Shown piece after piece: positions 12,211-25,233 of a stretch of 64,000 nt of DNA. Within the stretch, counting starts at the first letter, position 1, and each line of letters starts with the position of its first letter. The notes beneath the pieces are model-generated. The model did no database searches. It worked only from the letters and a program-made list of their open reading frames with translations, and had not been told where the DNA came from. The position numbers and the translations under genes were made by a program. The DNA is taken from contig OY856410.1 of NCBI GenBank assembly GCA_963693085.1, positions 1,391,460,363 to 1,391,524,362 of the forward strand. Reading direction: 5' to 3'. Source of the stretch: Alisma plantago-aquatica. Taxonomy: Eukaryota; Streptophyta; Magnoliopsida; Alismatales; Alismataceae.

Positions 12211-12508
12211 TGTCCAAAGCAGTCGAACAATACAGATTGTGAGTATTATGTGTTGAAGTACATGAGAGAAATCATTGATGTGAGAATTAGATGATTCATG
12301 AATGTGTACGCTACTAATCATTATATTCTTTTAGTTTGTTCAAATTTCCAAATACATTGAATAAATGAAAATATTAATAAATTTGGCATATGATTGTAGT
12401 ACTATTCGAAGTATATTGGTTGTTGCTTCAACCAAGAAGAGATCAACGAGGTCCAAAATGAGCGGGTGATGTGTGTTCTTGAGGACACATTAGATTATGT
12501 GATATGAG
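12211..12508 (+). pseudogene. Second Ulp1/C48-like remnant (two C-terminal exons)
   Basis: An exon after TATTGTATAG reads CPKQSNNTDCEYYVLKYM; the Gln at 12220 and Cys at 12238 are six residues apart, the spacing of the C48 active site, and the Cys is followed by Glu in place of the usual Gly. A GT donor follows at 12280, and a second exon starts at about 12400 (YYSKYIGCC, then NQEEINEVQNE) ending at TGA near 12506. No His/Asp exon is evident upstream; the dispersed repeat lies there instead. It is likely a fragment of another CACTA-type gene, distinct in sequence from the copy at 7.6-9.3 kb. Confidence 0.72.
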
Positions 12509-12749
12509 GGGAAGACATTTGTTCTTTAGCATATACCAATGTCTGAAACCTTTGTAGTTTATTTTTTGTTCAATTCTAGAGTGTGTTCTCACTATTTTAC
12601 AACTCGTTCCTAGCTTTGCTGGTAATCCTAGAGTTTTAAGATAATCTTAATGTTTATCATGATTTGTTAATAATATTATATCTTGTGCTTTGTCTTAACT
12701 TTGGTAACCTTAAATACTTATTTGGGCAACTCATAATCATCACTTAAGC

Positions 12750-15507
12750 ATACTATAAAGATCCGAGTTGGGGTTAAGATAACATTAACCCATACATGTG
12801 TACAAGAAGAGAGTTAATGATATTGGAGGAAATAATTAATAAATGATTTTTAATTGATAATATTATTAAAATAATGTTGTAGGATTGTAGAGAATTCAAT
12901 TATGAATCTAAAAAAAAAGAATGAACCAAATTAGAGTTAAAATGAGAAAGTTATGCCCTTTTTAGTAAACATATACAAAGCACTGTGACCGCGGAGCTAC
13001 GTCGACACCATGACCCGCGATGCTAGGCCCACAACTATTTCTGTGTCGACACCATGACCACGAGCTGCATTGACACCATGACCTATGATGCTAGGACCAC
13101 GACCGATGCTGCGTCGACACTGTGACCGCCACTGACGTCGCCCAAGACAACAAATCGTAAAATGATCATTTATCTCAAGAAATACTTATCCGTTTTCAAC
13201 GAAATGAAGTGTGTTGGAACCACAATGCAATCTTATATCATCCTAGTCATCTTGCTCTATGAGGGAGCGACCTGGAGGGAGATTTCTGGGGCAAAGGGGT
13301 TGCTATAAAATTTGACTTGGTAAATGGTTTTAACCGTAAATTCCTTCTTCTCTTCACTTCCCCTTGATCAAAACCCTTGATCCAGTGATTTGGAGGTTTG
13401 GTTTAACCTCTAATATCATCTTCTACCTACAGTAGGCCCTGTTTAGGGTTGAAAGGAAGAAGAAATCGCAGATTTTTCTAGGATCTTGATATGGATTCGA
13501 GATCTTCAAAGATGGGATACATTTTAGGGTGTTTTCACACTTTAGGGTGAGTGGGTACTTCCTTTAAATAGTAGATTGCATGAAAATTAGTTAAATCATT
13601 AATAATTTTCAATTGATTAGTATGCAAGTACAACCCTAAATGGTCGATTTGATCTAGCTTTTGCAAGTTGATATGAAATGGATTACTTATCTATTGTGAT
13701 GAATTTCAGATTATGAAATCACATTAGAAATTATTGCAATCCATTGAAATGAGAATTCTTAAAGTAATTGTAAAGGTTACATGAATAACTAAAATCTAAG
13801 ATTTTCAGCTATGACTGAAATTGTTATATAATTGAATAAAGAAGGTTGCCTAGTTGAATCTCCTTGGTTATGAATGATTGTTTTATTTATATGTGTATTA
13901 CATATATGTCAGATAATATCTTGTATTTCATTCGATGATATCAATGTTTGCTTGATATATTAGTAAGGAGGGTGAAACCCTAAATGAATGGAAAGTTGGA
14001 GGTTTATAATTAGACATCTTGATTCAATGTTATTCATGATGCTATGATGTATTCAATCCTTATGTGAGTTATGTGATAAATGAATGAGGTAAATGAAACC
14101 CTAATGATAGGGTGTTCAGTGAAACAAGTATTGTGATATCAATGTTTCTCAGTTTGAGATGTGGTGATGCTTAACAGTACAGTTGTGGTAAGTGTTATCA
14201 GATGGTTATAAAATGAACAGTTTACAAAGATGAACAAAGATATGTTGATGTGATGATTGAACTGTGAAATTAAAGAGTGAATTAGACATGTAGATGCCCC
14301 AAACACTGTAGAATCCTCACGGGATGAGGCCTGCGTTGTGAGTAGGAAACGGCTTCCCGACTAGAGGTAGTCTAGATTGAGGTAAGTTGGAGCGCACCTG
14401 TAGGGTGTGGGGGTCTTGACCAGTAGGGAAGACTCCTTACAGTTGTGTAGTACCCAACACCAACCGGGGATGCCGGTGGTACCTGTGTTACATGTTGAGT
14501 GATCAGTGGTCAGTAGGTCCATTGATGCACAATAAGCATGTGGGCTTGACTCACCACCTAGGTACCCAGGTTGAGAGGTGGAGTCTGAGATATCTGGCCG
14601 CTCCCATGAGCCGCCGAGAGACAGATGTGTCGAGGCCCGCTGCAGATGGGTTCTTACTCAAGATATAGGCTTAGGAACCCGGGCATGCTTCTAAGTCTTG
14701 TACAGTGAGATCGTAGCTTGCTACAATTCTTTCACATGTTGTGGTACACCTCATGTGGGTTTACGGCATAATAAGATGAATGAGAGGTTAAACAAGTGTG
14801 CACAGTTATTCAATTATCCTTTGTATGTGTTTGAGTTATTAGTTCTCTTTGAAATTAATCAAGCATGTTCATATATTGATTTACTCTTGTTTATATATAG
14901 ATTATCCTACCATATTTACGATTGTCAATGATTAGACTCTTTAAAGATTACTACTGTTATAATTGATATCAGTTGCTCAAAAGTATATTTTTAATTATAT
15001 TAGTTCTTTAGATTGTTTCTTTGAAGTACTCATTCACTGCGTGAGTAGGCTCACCCCTCTACTCACAATTTTTAGGGAAACCACGTGGACTTGAAGAAGG
15101 TCAAAGCATCAGAGTAGATCTACCACATGAGTTAAGTATGAGATTAGTTGAGTTTAGTCGGTCCTTGTCACTCTAGATCCTTGTATAGATGTGAGAGATC
15201 TATAAATAATGTTTTGTATCTTTATTTCTTTAATAAGAGAGTATCTGATTATCATGTTGTATGTACATGGAGGTGTGAGAAACAAAATGAATGTATGGAT
15301 TTGTATCATTAATGTTGAGATCATATTAGACTAATTAAAGCTTTTCTCTTGTAAAGTTTGTTTATATGATTGGATGTGAGAAAACAAAGAGTTTGAAACA
15401 AAAGAAGAAGAAAAAATAATAAGGGAGTGAACTTTATATTAAGTATAATCCTCAAACTCCTGCCCTAATCTCATGATTACTGGTAATCGTGGGATGCGGG
15501 TGTGACA
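12750..15507 (+). mobile_element. Tekay/Del-type LTR, probably solo or truncated
   Basis: The right end ATGCGGGTGTGACA at 15507 is typical of Tekay-type LTRs, as is the block at 14,300-14,700 (GCCTGCGTTGTGAG, CAACCGGGGATGCCGGTGGT, GGCCGCTCCCATGAGCCG) and the stretch CTCACCCCTCTACTCAC near 15,050. It shares AAACCCTAATGATAGGGTG with the long LTR at 2.9-7.5 kb. No pol or gag lies beside it, so it is either a solo LTR or a truncated end. The left border is not resolved; I use 12,750 as a guess, and no target duplication was found. Confidence 0.65.
12980..13140 (+). repeat. GC-rich short repeat CGTCGACACCATGACC
   Basis: About four copies of a ~45-bp unit containing GTCGACACCATGACC and a GATGCTAGG-CCACGACC segment. 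It stands out as GC-rich within AT-rich DNA and lies within the left part of the Tekay-type LTR described next. Confidence 0.7.
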
Positions 15508-15750
15508 CACTACCTTGTATTATTGAATCATTGTATGTATTATTGATTATTTATTAAATATAGTGCAAGTTTTTTTCAAGGTTTGATGAAAATTTTGTTC
15601 AATATTGTTCTTGTTTGTGAAATGAAAAAAGTATTATTTCATATTTACTATATTTTTTGAATATGGTTAATTAGATCAAAATAAAATTAGTTTATATCAC
15701 CTGTCAAATTTTAATCAAATACAACAATCAATGATAAGTTGTAAAAGATC

Positions 15751-16397
15751 TGCTACTACAACAAACAACACATGTTGTGTTATCTACACCTATTACAAGG
15801 GGCATGTCTATAAAATGGACCCATATTATAATTAGGGTGTCTAGTGAACTACAACATGCACCACATGTTGTATAAAATGTGTATATTACAATAGGCACAC
15901 CACATGTTGTATAAACACCCCTATTACAATTTGTTTATTTATCGAAATACTATATCCTTCAACTATTGTATAAACATATATACTACAACAGGCGTACTAC
16001 ATGTTGTAGAAGACACCCTTATTACAATGGGTGTGTTTTGTGAAAGACAACATGATTCAACTATCATATAATATATATTACAATGGGTGCACCTTATGTT
16101 GTAAGAAACACCCCTATTACAATAGGTGTGTTTAGTGAAAGATGATATGGTTCAACTATTGTATGATATATATTACAATCGTTGCACCACATATTGTATA
16201 ATACACCCATATTACAACGGGTCATTCATTGAAAGATAACATGTTTCAATATTTATATAAAATACATGTATAACAACATGCACATTACATGTTGTATAAA
16301 ACACACCACATAAGACCATGCGATCTAATACAACGGTTAACACCTATTGTAAAATGGAAAAATGAACTGTTGTAAAAAATTGTTTTCTATAGAAGTG
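15751..16397. mobile_element. Small non-autonomous CACTA-like element with alternating repeats
   Basis: The left end reads GCTACTACAACAAAC and the right end reads TTTTCTATAGAAGTG, whose complement starts CACTTCTATAGAAAAC. Between them are about eight copies of CACATGTTGTATAAAACACC / CCCTATTACAATGGGTGT in both orientations. Short size, CACTA-like ends and no coding content suggest a CACTA-derived non-autonomous element. The first bases and the 3-bp target duplication are not clean. Confidence 0.55.
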
Positions 16398-16433
16398 TTC
16401 CAAGCTCCAATCTACATGTTCATTATTTTCTAT

Positions 16434-17951
16434 TGGATCTTAGGGCTCTAGAGGGGGTGAATAGAGATACAAACCTTGCACAAGAAATGTTAAACCTTCA
16501 ATTTACTTCAACTAGGCACAATTGCAAATAGTGAATTTGATGGAAATCTAAGCATGCATAGCAAGGATGAGAGAGATTGAAACAAGCACTTGAACAAGCT
16601 ATTTTAGAATGGTTCCACTCTCTAAACTATGAGAGAGTCAGTCCACTACCTAGAGAAGTCAATCTCTATGATTTTTTAACCATGTCTACTCCTTATATTC
16701 ACTTATAAGAGTTACAACATATGACCTTCCTTTTCTAGGACAAGGATACCCAGCCTCCCTTTAAGGTCAAGGGAGCCAACAGCCTTACAACTAAGGTCTT
16801 ACCTATCCAAGAGCTACTCTACAACCTTACCAAGGTCTTACCTACTCTTGCAAGCAGCTGGATGCCTTCATCAAGGAGATCCCCTTCTTGCACAAAGTCT
16901 TTTGCCTTGAAGGATTTACCCACTTAATTAGTCATTGGATCTTCCTCCTTGTCCTCCTCCTTCACTCAGAGAAGCTTTATGCACCTTCTTATATAGCTTG
17001 AAGAAGCATGCACCTTCTCCTTCTCTTTGATAAGCTTTCACGAACTTGATCTTTAGGAAAGGAGTTGAGAAAAGAGAAGCTTAAAGAGCTTTACAATCAT
17101 ACAATGAGGTATCTCTTTCACACAGGTCCTATCTCACTCATAATGATGAATTGAATTGTAAACAAGAGAGAGAAAGGGGCTCAATTGGACTGGATGCACT
17201 CTACTATAGCAAGGAGCTCGAACAGAATGAAGGAGCAACATTGGAATGAACTCCAAGAGGCCCTATTTATAGCAAAGGGTGTCCACTAGAGAGTATGAAC
17301 ACTTATGAACTTTTTCTAGCCGTTTTGAGGGTTGCAACGGATGTAAAATCAATTTTTGCAACACTCCAATGGTTAGATTCACTTTTTTTGTGTTTTTCGT
17401 ACAGTGCATTCGGTCAAGTTTTAATAAAGATAACTCGACCAATCACACTATGTGACAAAGACAATTTATACCATCATTTTTTCCATGTGGACACTCAACC
17501 GATCAACTTGAATTAGTTTTGGTATGTAGAGGGATCAGTCAAGTTCTATGATTGTGCAACTTGACCGATTCAAAGTCATTCTCAAAATCCATTAAGGATT
17601 GGTCAAGTTTGCAACCCAATCGATGAACAACCTATAATGTATTTTTCAAAATGGATTTTAAGAGATCAAACATTCGAATTCAGTATCCTTGATTTTTTCT
17701 CATATATGTTACAAGTCATATCATCAATACAAATGGTTACAAAAATTATCTAAGGTGATTTTGAGTGTTTCCAAAAATGTTCATTTGCATTGCTTTTGAC
17801 TTGAACTAAAACAAGCTAGGGCTTGATCGATTTGATCCTTTTCATGTACCTAATGCCTGACATGAATCCCAAACAAACATATTAGATACATATGAATGGA
17901 ATGGTTAAGTCATTATCAAAATATGGACAATGTATAACACTTAGGTCAACA
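16434..17951 (-). repeat. Sirevirus 3' LTR
   Basis: It matches 25987-27524 along its whole length with many point differences. Its minus-strand start TGTTGACC is abutted by the polypurine tract. It contains GATCGGTCAAGTT-type motifs in direct and inverted form (17,400-17,640) as does the other LTR. Confidence 0.9.
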
Positions 17952-17969
17952 TTGTCCCTCTTTTTGACA
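17952..17969 (-). other. Sirevirus polypurine tract
   Basis: On the minus strand TGTCAAAAAGAGGGACAA lies directly before the LTR start TGTTGACC. Sireviruses typically have a CAAAAAGGGGGAGA-like tract here. Confidence 0.8.
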
Positions 17970-18647
17970 ATGACAAGCCATTCCTCAATATATTGAAAAG
18001 GATATGAAAATTAAACATTTACCTTTGAGAAAGGATGTGGGAGTTAAACCTTTTACCTTTTGAATTACAAGGGGATACATGAATGAACAATGTAAATTTC
18101 TCCCCCTCAATTTGTTCTTGCCTAAGCCTGCATGATTAGTCTTTCTACAAATAACCATAGCATATATACATAACATATGGTCCTCTAGAAAGTCACATAA
18201 TATGTGGATAATTGACAATAAAATGAGCATATAAGCAATAAAACAATATGGAGGAAATCACTTCTCCCCTTTGTCATATCAAAAAGGCAGGGAGGTAGAA
18301 GAGCTAAAAAGTACAGGTCTTCTCCACAAACACAAGTTAAAGCAAACAACCACATATAGCACACATCAAATAGAGACAAAACATAGAGAAACAAGCAATT
18401 CAGTGTCATATTCAAAATATGGGATAACATACCACAAACTCATAAGATGCAGTTAACCAAAGAGCTATGGTATATAATATTAAGATTACAACACTAAAAT
18501 AGGTCCTCACAAAAAGAGCCAAAAACCAACAATAAAACAATGAGATGATGAAATAGTAAAGCTCAGATATAGTACCCAAATGTCTTAGTACAAAATAGTC
18601 TAAAAAGATAGATATGATCAACAGCTAAGACTATAGAACTAAAACAT

Positions 18648-20271
18648 CTAAGGTATGTCAATTTTATCTATGTCAATAGGGTCATCATCAGCATCATCAT
18701 CGGCCTTGGGCTCGTAGTCCTTGTCACCATCTGAGGGTGCAACAGAGGCAACAATATCTTCACCATCATCTCCAGAGGAACAAGAAAAGTCATTGTCAGA
18801 TCCATCATCCTTGGTGCCCCAGCATCATTAGCCTCATCCTTAGAAGCCTAGTCAGGCATCTCCTCATCGACAGGAGGACCAAAACCATGACTAGGTCATC
18901 CAACATTCTTCTCAGTGCATGACATGATAAGAGCATGTAAAGAATTTGCTTGGTTAAAGGAGGGAGCAGAATTCCCAAGACTATCAAGCAAGTTGGCAGT
19001 AGGACCAGCAGGTAGAGCCAACAGAGGAAGCACACTAGGGGAATGGACAAGTCCACCATCAACAATAGGGGTGGCAGCAGAAGCAACAAGTAGAGGGGTT
19101 GGGTAGAAGTGATTGTATGTGTAAGAGGCATAGTCACCGCCTAGTTATGGTTGGTAGGAGGGTAGGGATGGCCACAGGATAGGTTCTCGATCAACATGAT
19201 CTGGAAGAGGTCCTGGTGGATGTGATCTTGAACTTGAAGGTTATACGTCTACTGGTGTATCATGTAACCCATAAGGGCTTCATTTGAAACCGAGAAAGAG
19301 GCACTGTTAGGTCAGGGTGGTGGTGGAGGTGCATGGGTGAAGAGAGAGGCTCTAGGTGTGGTAGGGGAGGTAGGAAGGAAGGTCTTCTTGATCGTAGTCT
19401 CACTTATACGAATACCTTTTTTACTTGATTTGTAATGAAGATCATGGAAAAAGGATTTCTGAGTTGCAAAAGCAAAGAGACCACAGATCAAGGCAAGGTA
19501 GGGGCAGGTACCACAAACAGGTCATGTGATGTAGAATGTATCAAGACTGTACATGATCACAGTTGTGTTTTCTACAATTTCTATTTGGTTTTTCTTTGGA
19601 TGGACATTGCACTTAACTACCAAAGCAATCAGACAGTTTTTGAGATCCAAGGAAGAGGATGGTAGGGTTGACTTCTTCCTATAGGGGACATTAGGCTTCT
19701 TTAAAAACTTGTGAATATCAAGAAGAGTGAGTTCAAAGCTTTTATAAAAGGCCTCAGGGTCAAGCCAATCATAATAATCAGGATAGTCAACTCTTCATGT
19801 GTCAGTAATCTCAGATCCATTTAAAAAGATATTCAAGGAATCTTTAGAGATGGTAAATTTTATACCAGTAAAAATGGAAGTTAGAATAACCTGATTATTA
19901 GGTGGTGGTACTATTGTGTTGTAGTTCCATTTGAGATTCACATTGAACTCATGGAGTGCCTTAGTTCTTGTTATGGAATTTTGGAAGCACTGACGTTCTA
20001 CGCACAAAGCACCTTGGTGATGGGAAGAAAATAACTCAGCAACCTCCTTGATAATCGTCTTTGTAGTGAGACGAGTCTTGAAAAATGCTCTAAATTGGAA
20101 AGGATTCCTAGGAAGGAGCTCTTTATAGAGATTTAAAGCTTCTACGGAGAAGGAGGTTCCATTAAAGGATAATAGGCGAGGGGTAGAGGAAGACGAAGGT
20201 GCTCCACCTGGGACGGCTCTCTTTCTTCGATTGGAAGTCATGGAGGTGGATGGAGAAGCAAAATCAACCAA
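18648..20271 (-). pseudogene. Extra (env-position) ORF of the Sirevirus, broken
   Basis: The ORF begins with MVDFASPSTSMTSNRRKR at 20271 and stays open for 158 codons. It contains LYKELLPRNPFQFRAFFKTR and LHEFNVNLKWNYNT, reminiscent of the family annotated as putative plant transposon protein domain (PF20167); that link is by eye only. Beyond a stop near 19795 the reading continues in shifted frames through a Ser/Pro-rich part to a strongly acidic end (DYEPKADDDADDDPIDIDK) with a TAG at 18648-18650. I see no signal peptide or hydrophobic anchor, so I do not call it an envelope. The function is unknown. Position after RNase H and before the 3' LTR is the position of the extra ORF in Sireviruses. 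Confidence 0.65.
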
Positions 20272-20826
20272 AAAAGAGAGGGAACCTCACCAGTAGGTCA
20301 TCTAGACACCTAGAATGGTGTGGGAAGAGGCAAAGGGGGTCTAAACAAGGCTTGGGAGATGATGTGCAAACCTAGGGTTGGAGGTCAAGGAGGGTGGAGG
20401 TGGGGATCGGTCTACTTTTCTCTAGTTGAGAGGGAGACAAGTCGGCCAAAACCCTTTTAAGTTTGGTCCAGCCTAGGGTCATTCGACTTTCTCCTGGTAG
20501 AAACTTGTATGATTGTGTATTTTCAGATGACCTCGGTTAGGGATCGGTCGAGTTTGTAATTCGACCGATCAGCAGTCTGTCATAGAGTACTATTTTGCAC
20601 TTTAGACATATTGAGAGTGCTAGTTGAATTTGTTTCTTCAGCCTATTATGCACTTTAGACATATTGAGGCACATTTCACTCATCATAGAGTACTATTTTG
20701 TGATAAATAATTTTTTGTGAAAAAGACCCAAAATAAGAGAAACAAGGCATGAAAATAAGACAACTATAGCACATAGAAAGTAAGAGATGATCAAGTTAAA
20801 CAAGAAACATATAGGTAATTGAACAA

Positions 20827-21498
20827 CTATCTAGAAGGCATGTCAATAATATCAAGAGAAATTATAAGCAGTTTTGATCTAATAAAAGCAAATTTCTCTC
20901 TAGATAGACGTTTAGTGAAAATATCTGCAAGATGATTTTCCGTTTCCACATGCTTGATATAAATATCCTTGTCGACAATATGGTCACAAAGAAAGTGATG
21001 GCGTACCTCGACATGTTTAGCTCTACTATGCAATATAGGATTGTAAGATAGGTTAATTGCACTAGTATTATCACAATAGATAAGAGAAGTATCAAGATGA
21101 ATGTTAAAATCTTAGAGCATTTGCTTCATCCATAGGGCTTGGGCACAATAACTCCCAACTGCAATGTATTCAGCCTAGGTAGTTGAAAGAGCCACAGTGC
21201 TTTGTTTCTTAGAGAACCAAGAAAGTAGACATGCTCCTAGGAAGAATAAAGTGCCACTTGTGCACTTTCTATCAATCAAACAACCTACATAGTCAGCATC
21301 ACTATAAGCAGTAAGAGTAAAGTCCCTTGACTTGGGATACCATCGTCTAAAATTTTGGGTGTTGGATGCATACCTCAAAACCCTCTTAACGAATATAAAA
21401 TGTGATTTCCTAGAACTTAACTGAAAGTGAGCACAAAAGCAAGCACTAAACATCATATCAGGTCTGGAGAAAGTTAAGTAAAGTAAACTTCCAATCAT
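20827..21498 (-). pseudogene. Sirevirus RNase H region, broken
   Basis: On the minus strand the block starts with MIGSLLYLTFSRPD (21498), continues with TAYSDADYVG and CTSGTLFFLG, then WFSKKQSTVALSTT, and after a stop near 21177 resumes with HSRAKHVEVRHHFL, ENHLADIFTK and RSKLLI. This is the RNase H domain and C-terminal end of a Ty1/copia polyprotein. At least one stop and a frame change separate the pieces. Confidence 0.88.
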
Positions 21499-21747
21499 AC
21501 CTCTATAGAGCTTCTCATCTACCTTTTCTCCTTGCTCATCTCAGTCAAGCTTGGTGGTATTTGACATGGGGGTGTCCATTGGCTTGGTGTTCTCAATCAC
21601 AAAGAGCTTGAGTAGTTCATTGATGTACTTGCCTTGGTTGTTGAAGTTCCCATATTTCGTTTGTTTGATTTAAAAGCCAACAAAGAATGTAAGCTCCCTC
21701 ATCATGCTCGTCTCAAACTCACTATGCATGAGAGCACTAAACTCCTT

Positions 21748-22648
21748 TCAAAGATAAAGTTCAATTACGTTAAAGATAATATCATCAACATAAATTTGAA
21801 TGATCAATAAATTACTAGAAGTGTGTTTTAGAAACAGGGTAGAATCGACTTTGCCCATGATATAGCCATCGTCTAGGAAAATTTTCTTTAGTTTCCCATA
21901 CCAAGCTCTAGGTGCTTGTTTGAGACCATAGAGAGTTTTTTTGTAACAAATAAGCATGGTAAGGCAAGTTATCCTATTAAAATCCTGGAGGTTAAGCAAC
22001 ATATACTTCCTCCTTGATTGTATCATTCAAAAATGCACTTTAAACATCCATTTGATAAAGCAAAAAATTCTTATGACTTGCAAAAGAAAGAAACATTCTA
22101 ATTGACTCAATTCTAGCAACAGGTGCATATGTTTTATCAAAGTCTATACCTTCTTGTTGATTGTATCCCTGGTCAACTAACCTTGTTTTGTTTCTTACAC
22201 TTTTTCACTTTCATCAAGCTTGTTGTGGTAGACCCATTTGGTGTCAATGATCTTTCTTGGTCTTGGGGACAAGAATCCACAATTGGTTCTTCTCAAATTG
22301 TTCCAACTCTTCTTGCATGGCTAGGATCCATTCATCATCCTTGAGAGCTTGTTTGACGTATTTTGGCTCAAGCTGAGATATGAAGGGGCTATCTACTTGT
22401 TCTTTGTTGTAGGCAGCCCATGTCTTCACCCTTTCAAAAGGATTTCCTATAATGAGTTCTTTTGGATTATGATTTGCAAAGTGGTAGATTGGGTCATTCT
22501 TTACTTCTTTCTCTTCTTCATCACCTAACATCTCCTTTCCTTTATCAACAATTTTGAGTTCTTTTAAGTGAGGAATCACGTCATCTGCAACATCATCATT
22601 AACAAAAAAAATTGGAAATAGAGGGGTCAGTCTCAACAAATCTAACAT
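21748..22648 (-). pseudogene. Sirevirus reverse transcriptase, broken
   Basis: From 22648 downward: EPKYVKQALKDDEWILAMQE and NQLWILVPKTK, the standard start of the copia RT, then after stops and shifts KKTLYGLKQAPRAWYGKL and the catalytic IYVDDIIF near 21770. The YVDD box is intact, but the segment between about 22244 and 22026 is frame-broken and the chain cannot be complete. Confidence 0.9.
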
Positions 22649-22992
22649 TGGTAGATTCTTCTACTTTACACAATTCAAAGTTAAATACTCTATAAGCCTT
22701 GTAGTAGAGCTATAGCCAAGAAAGAAATCCTTGTAAAACTTCAGATCAAACTAATCGAGGGAATCCTTGGTGTTCAAAGAAAAACAAGGATAACCAAAAA
22801 CATGAAAGAAAACAATGGAAGTATCTCTATCACATCATAGCTCATAGGGGGTTTACTTCATAGATGGATGAGTAAATGCCCAGTTTTGCACAAAATATGA
22901 AGTACTAATGGCTTCAGCCCGAAAAATCTTTGGAGTGTCATACTCTAGAAGCATAATCCTAGACATTTCCTGTAGTGATCTATTCTTTCTCT

Positions 22993-23917
22993 CTACAACC
23001 CCATTTTGCTGAGGTGTTCAAGGTGAAGAAAAGTTATCTGCATACCTAGATTCCTCACAAAACTATTCAAGAAAATCATTTTCAAAATATCCCTCATGAT
23101 CACTAAAGATAGAGACGATCTATAAAGAAACTTTATTTTCAACTCATTTGCAAAAAGTTGAGAAAAAAAATCAAAAGTATCTCTTTTTGAAACAAGAAAG
23201 AAGGTCCAAGTATATTGAGAAAAATCGTAGACAATCACAAGACAGTACTTGCTACCACAAAGTGGTTGTGTACGGATTGGCCCAAATAGATCAATGTGAA
23301 GAAGCTCAAGAACTCTTTTGGTGCTAAGGACTCCTTTGGATTTGTAGTAGGACATGTTTTTCTTTCCTTGGGTACAAGGTTGGCATTCCTCATCTTTTTA
23401 AAATCCAATTTAGGAAGTCCCTTCACCAAATCCTTTTTGCTCAACTTCTTCATTTGATGCATATTTACAAGGCCAAGCCTAAAGTGCCATAAAGAAATAT
23501 CATTCAAATTTGCACCATGACATCTGCCAACAATAGGCTTAATAGATAGAAGCACAATCATATAGAGATTACCATTTCTAGTTCCCTTATATATGACATT
23601 GTAGGAGAGGGAATCTAGAAGCAAGCATTCAAGTGAGGTAAAAAGAACAAGATAACCATTGTCACAAAGTTGACTAACACTTATAAAATTGTGATGAAGG
23701 CCATCCACAAGAAGAGTTCTTGATGAAGTGAATCACCTACATCACCCTCACCTATCATCTTACCCTTTTTTTTGTCATCAAATGTAACCAATCCTCCTTT
23801 CTTCTTTCTGAATTGGTTGAAATGGTTGATTTCACCTGTCATGTGCTTTGAGAAGCCGCTATTAACATTTTTTTTCCTTTTACCTACAAGAAAGAAAGAT
23901 GTCAGTTCCCAACTCAA
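22993..23917 (-). pseudogene. Sirevirus protease, pre-integrase and integrase, broken
   Basis: Near 23850 the protease active-site box reads VNSGFSKHMTGE; the usual DSG is NSG, which removes the catalytic aspartate. The GAG-pre-integrase signature LWHFRLGLVNMHQMKKLSKK follows near 23,480, and the integrase core starts with LLHIDLFGPIRT and VYDFSQYTWTFFL (23,290-23,200). The second half of the core is degenerate: the expected SDxG and E motifs are replaced by frame-shifted sequence. Several frames are needed to read it through. Confidence 0.86.
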
Positions 23918-24211
23918 ACTTTGGGATCAAGAGTTAGCTTGGGGACCCATTTCATATTTGGGTTGTTTCCCTTCTCTCTTTATGGACAAGTAGAGTAATA
24001 GTCATCACTCTTGCAATGCACACAAAGCATGGGGTTCTTGGAGCTGGATGACTCTCGATGGAAAATAGGAGGTTCCTTGCTATTTTTCTAGCCATTTCCC
24101 TTACTCTTGATCTTTGGAGCTCCCACCTACATATCCCAAACCACTTCTACCATATTTTTTGGTAGAGTGATCTAGAAATTCATTTAGGGACTTCTACCCC
24201 TTGAGGAATTT

Positions 24212-25233
24212 CTACAATGAATCTCTTAGTTTGTGATTATCATCACTAAGAGTAATGATGGTAGAAGATAAGCTAGGAAGATAGTCTTGTGCATGAAGTA
24301 AGTTGGCCTCCAAATAGAGGGCTTTAGTAAGATAAGAATATTTCTCTAAAGTAAGAATAGCAACTTCATGACTAGGAAATAAAGGTCTAAAAGAGAGATC
24401 ATTAACTTGAGCAAGCAATTTAGCATTTTTAATTCAGAGCAAAGTAAGCGCATCAAGATAAACTCTATTCTCATCCTTAATAGAATCAAAAGCAAGCTTA
24501 AGATATTCATTTTCAATTTTAAGTAAAGTAAGTGTATATACTTGGGCTTGGTTTTCTGGCTTAAGACTATTGATGTTCTTAAGGTAGATACCATTATCTA
24601 CTTCAACTCCATTGTATTGAACCTCATGGTCAAGAAACTACCCTTGCAAGGAATTAATTCTATCAAGATGCAACTTCTCATTTTGATCAAGAATATCTAT
24701 TTTAGCATACAAATCATCAATGATATTTCCTAGTCTTTTCTTTTTAGACTTGCATTTGACATAAGATGAACGGGAAGCATTTAAGTTATCAATAAGAGTT
24801 TCCTTGGATAACTCACGTAAGCTTGCCTTACTTACCTCACTTACCTCACCAATGTCATCACTTGTGGGGGCCATGAGTGCAAGATGGCACTTTCCTTCAT
24901 AGGAGCTTGAGTCATTTGAAGAGGATTCTTCCCAAGCCACATGAGTAGCATCCTTTATCCTCTTGTCCTTCTTATCCTTCCTCTTGTACTTACCTTCCTT
25001 GTTGTAGTCATCCTTCTTCTTGTGGTTGCTCTTGTGGTAAACCTTCTTGTCCTCTGGGCATTCATTCTTGTAGTGACCCTTTTTTCCACATTCATAGCAT
25101 CTAGGAGTTGAGGATGAGGAAGACTTTCCCTTGAAGTGCTTGCCCTTGGATTAGTTTGCTTCATGATCACTAGGGCCATCATCTTCACTTGAGGAGGGTG
25201 GAGAGGACCGGAAAACAAGTTTTTGTTAGACAT
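24212..25233 (-). pseudogene. Sirevirus gag C-terminal part with zinc knuckle and coiled-coil region
   Basis: Around 25,060-25,105 the minus strand encodes CYECGKKGHYKNEC, an intact CX2CX4HX4C knuckle for nucleic-acid binding, followed by lysine-rich sequence. From 24,940 down to about 24,200 come Ser-rich SSNDSSSYE and long heptad-like Leu/Lys/Asp stretches (LGNIIDDLYAKIDILDQNEK) that look like a coiled coil, which Sirevirus gag proteins tend to have. Stops near 24638 and frame changes break it. Confidence 0.75.

Noticed and set aside
18648..20271. Envelope gene of the Sirevirus
   Set aside because: No signal peptide, no transmembrane helix and no coiled-coil fusion features are visible; only the position fits.
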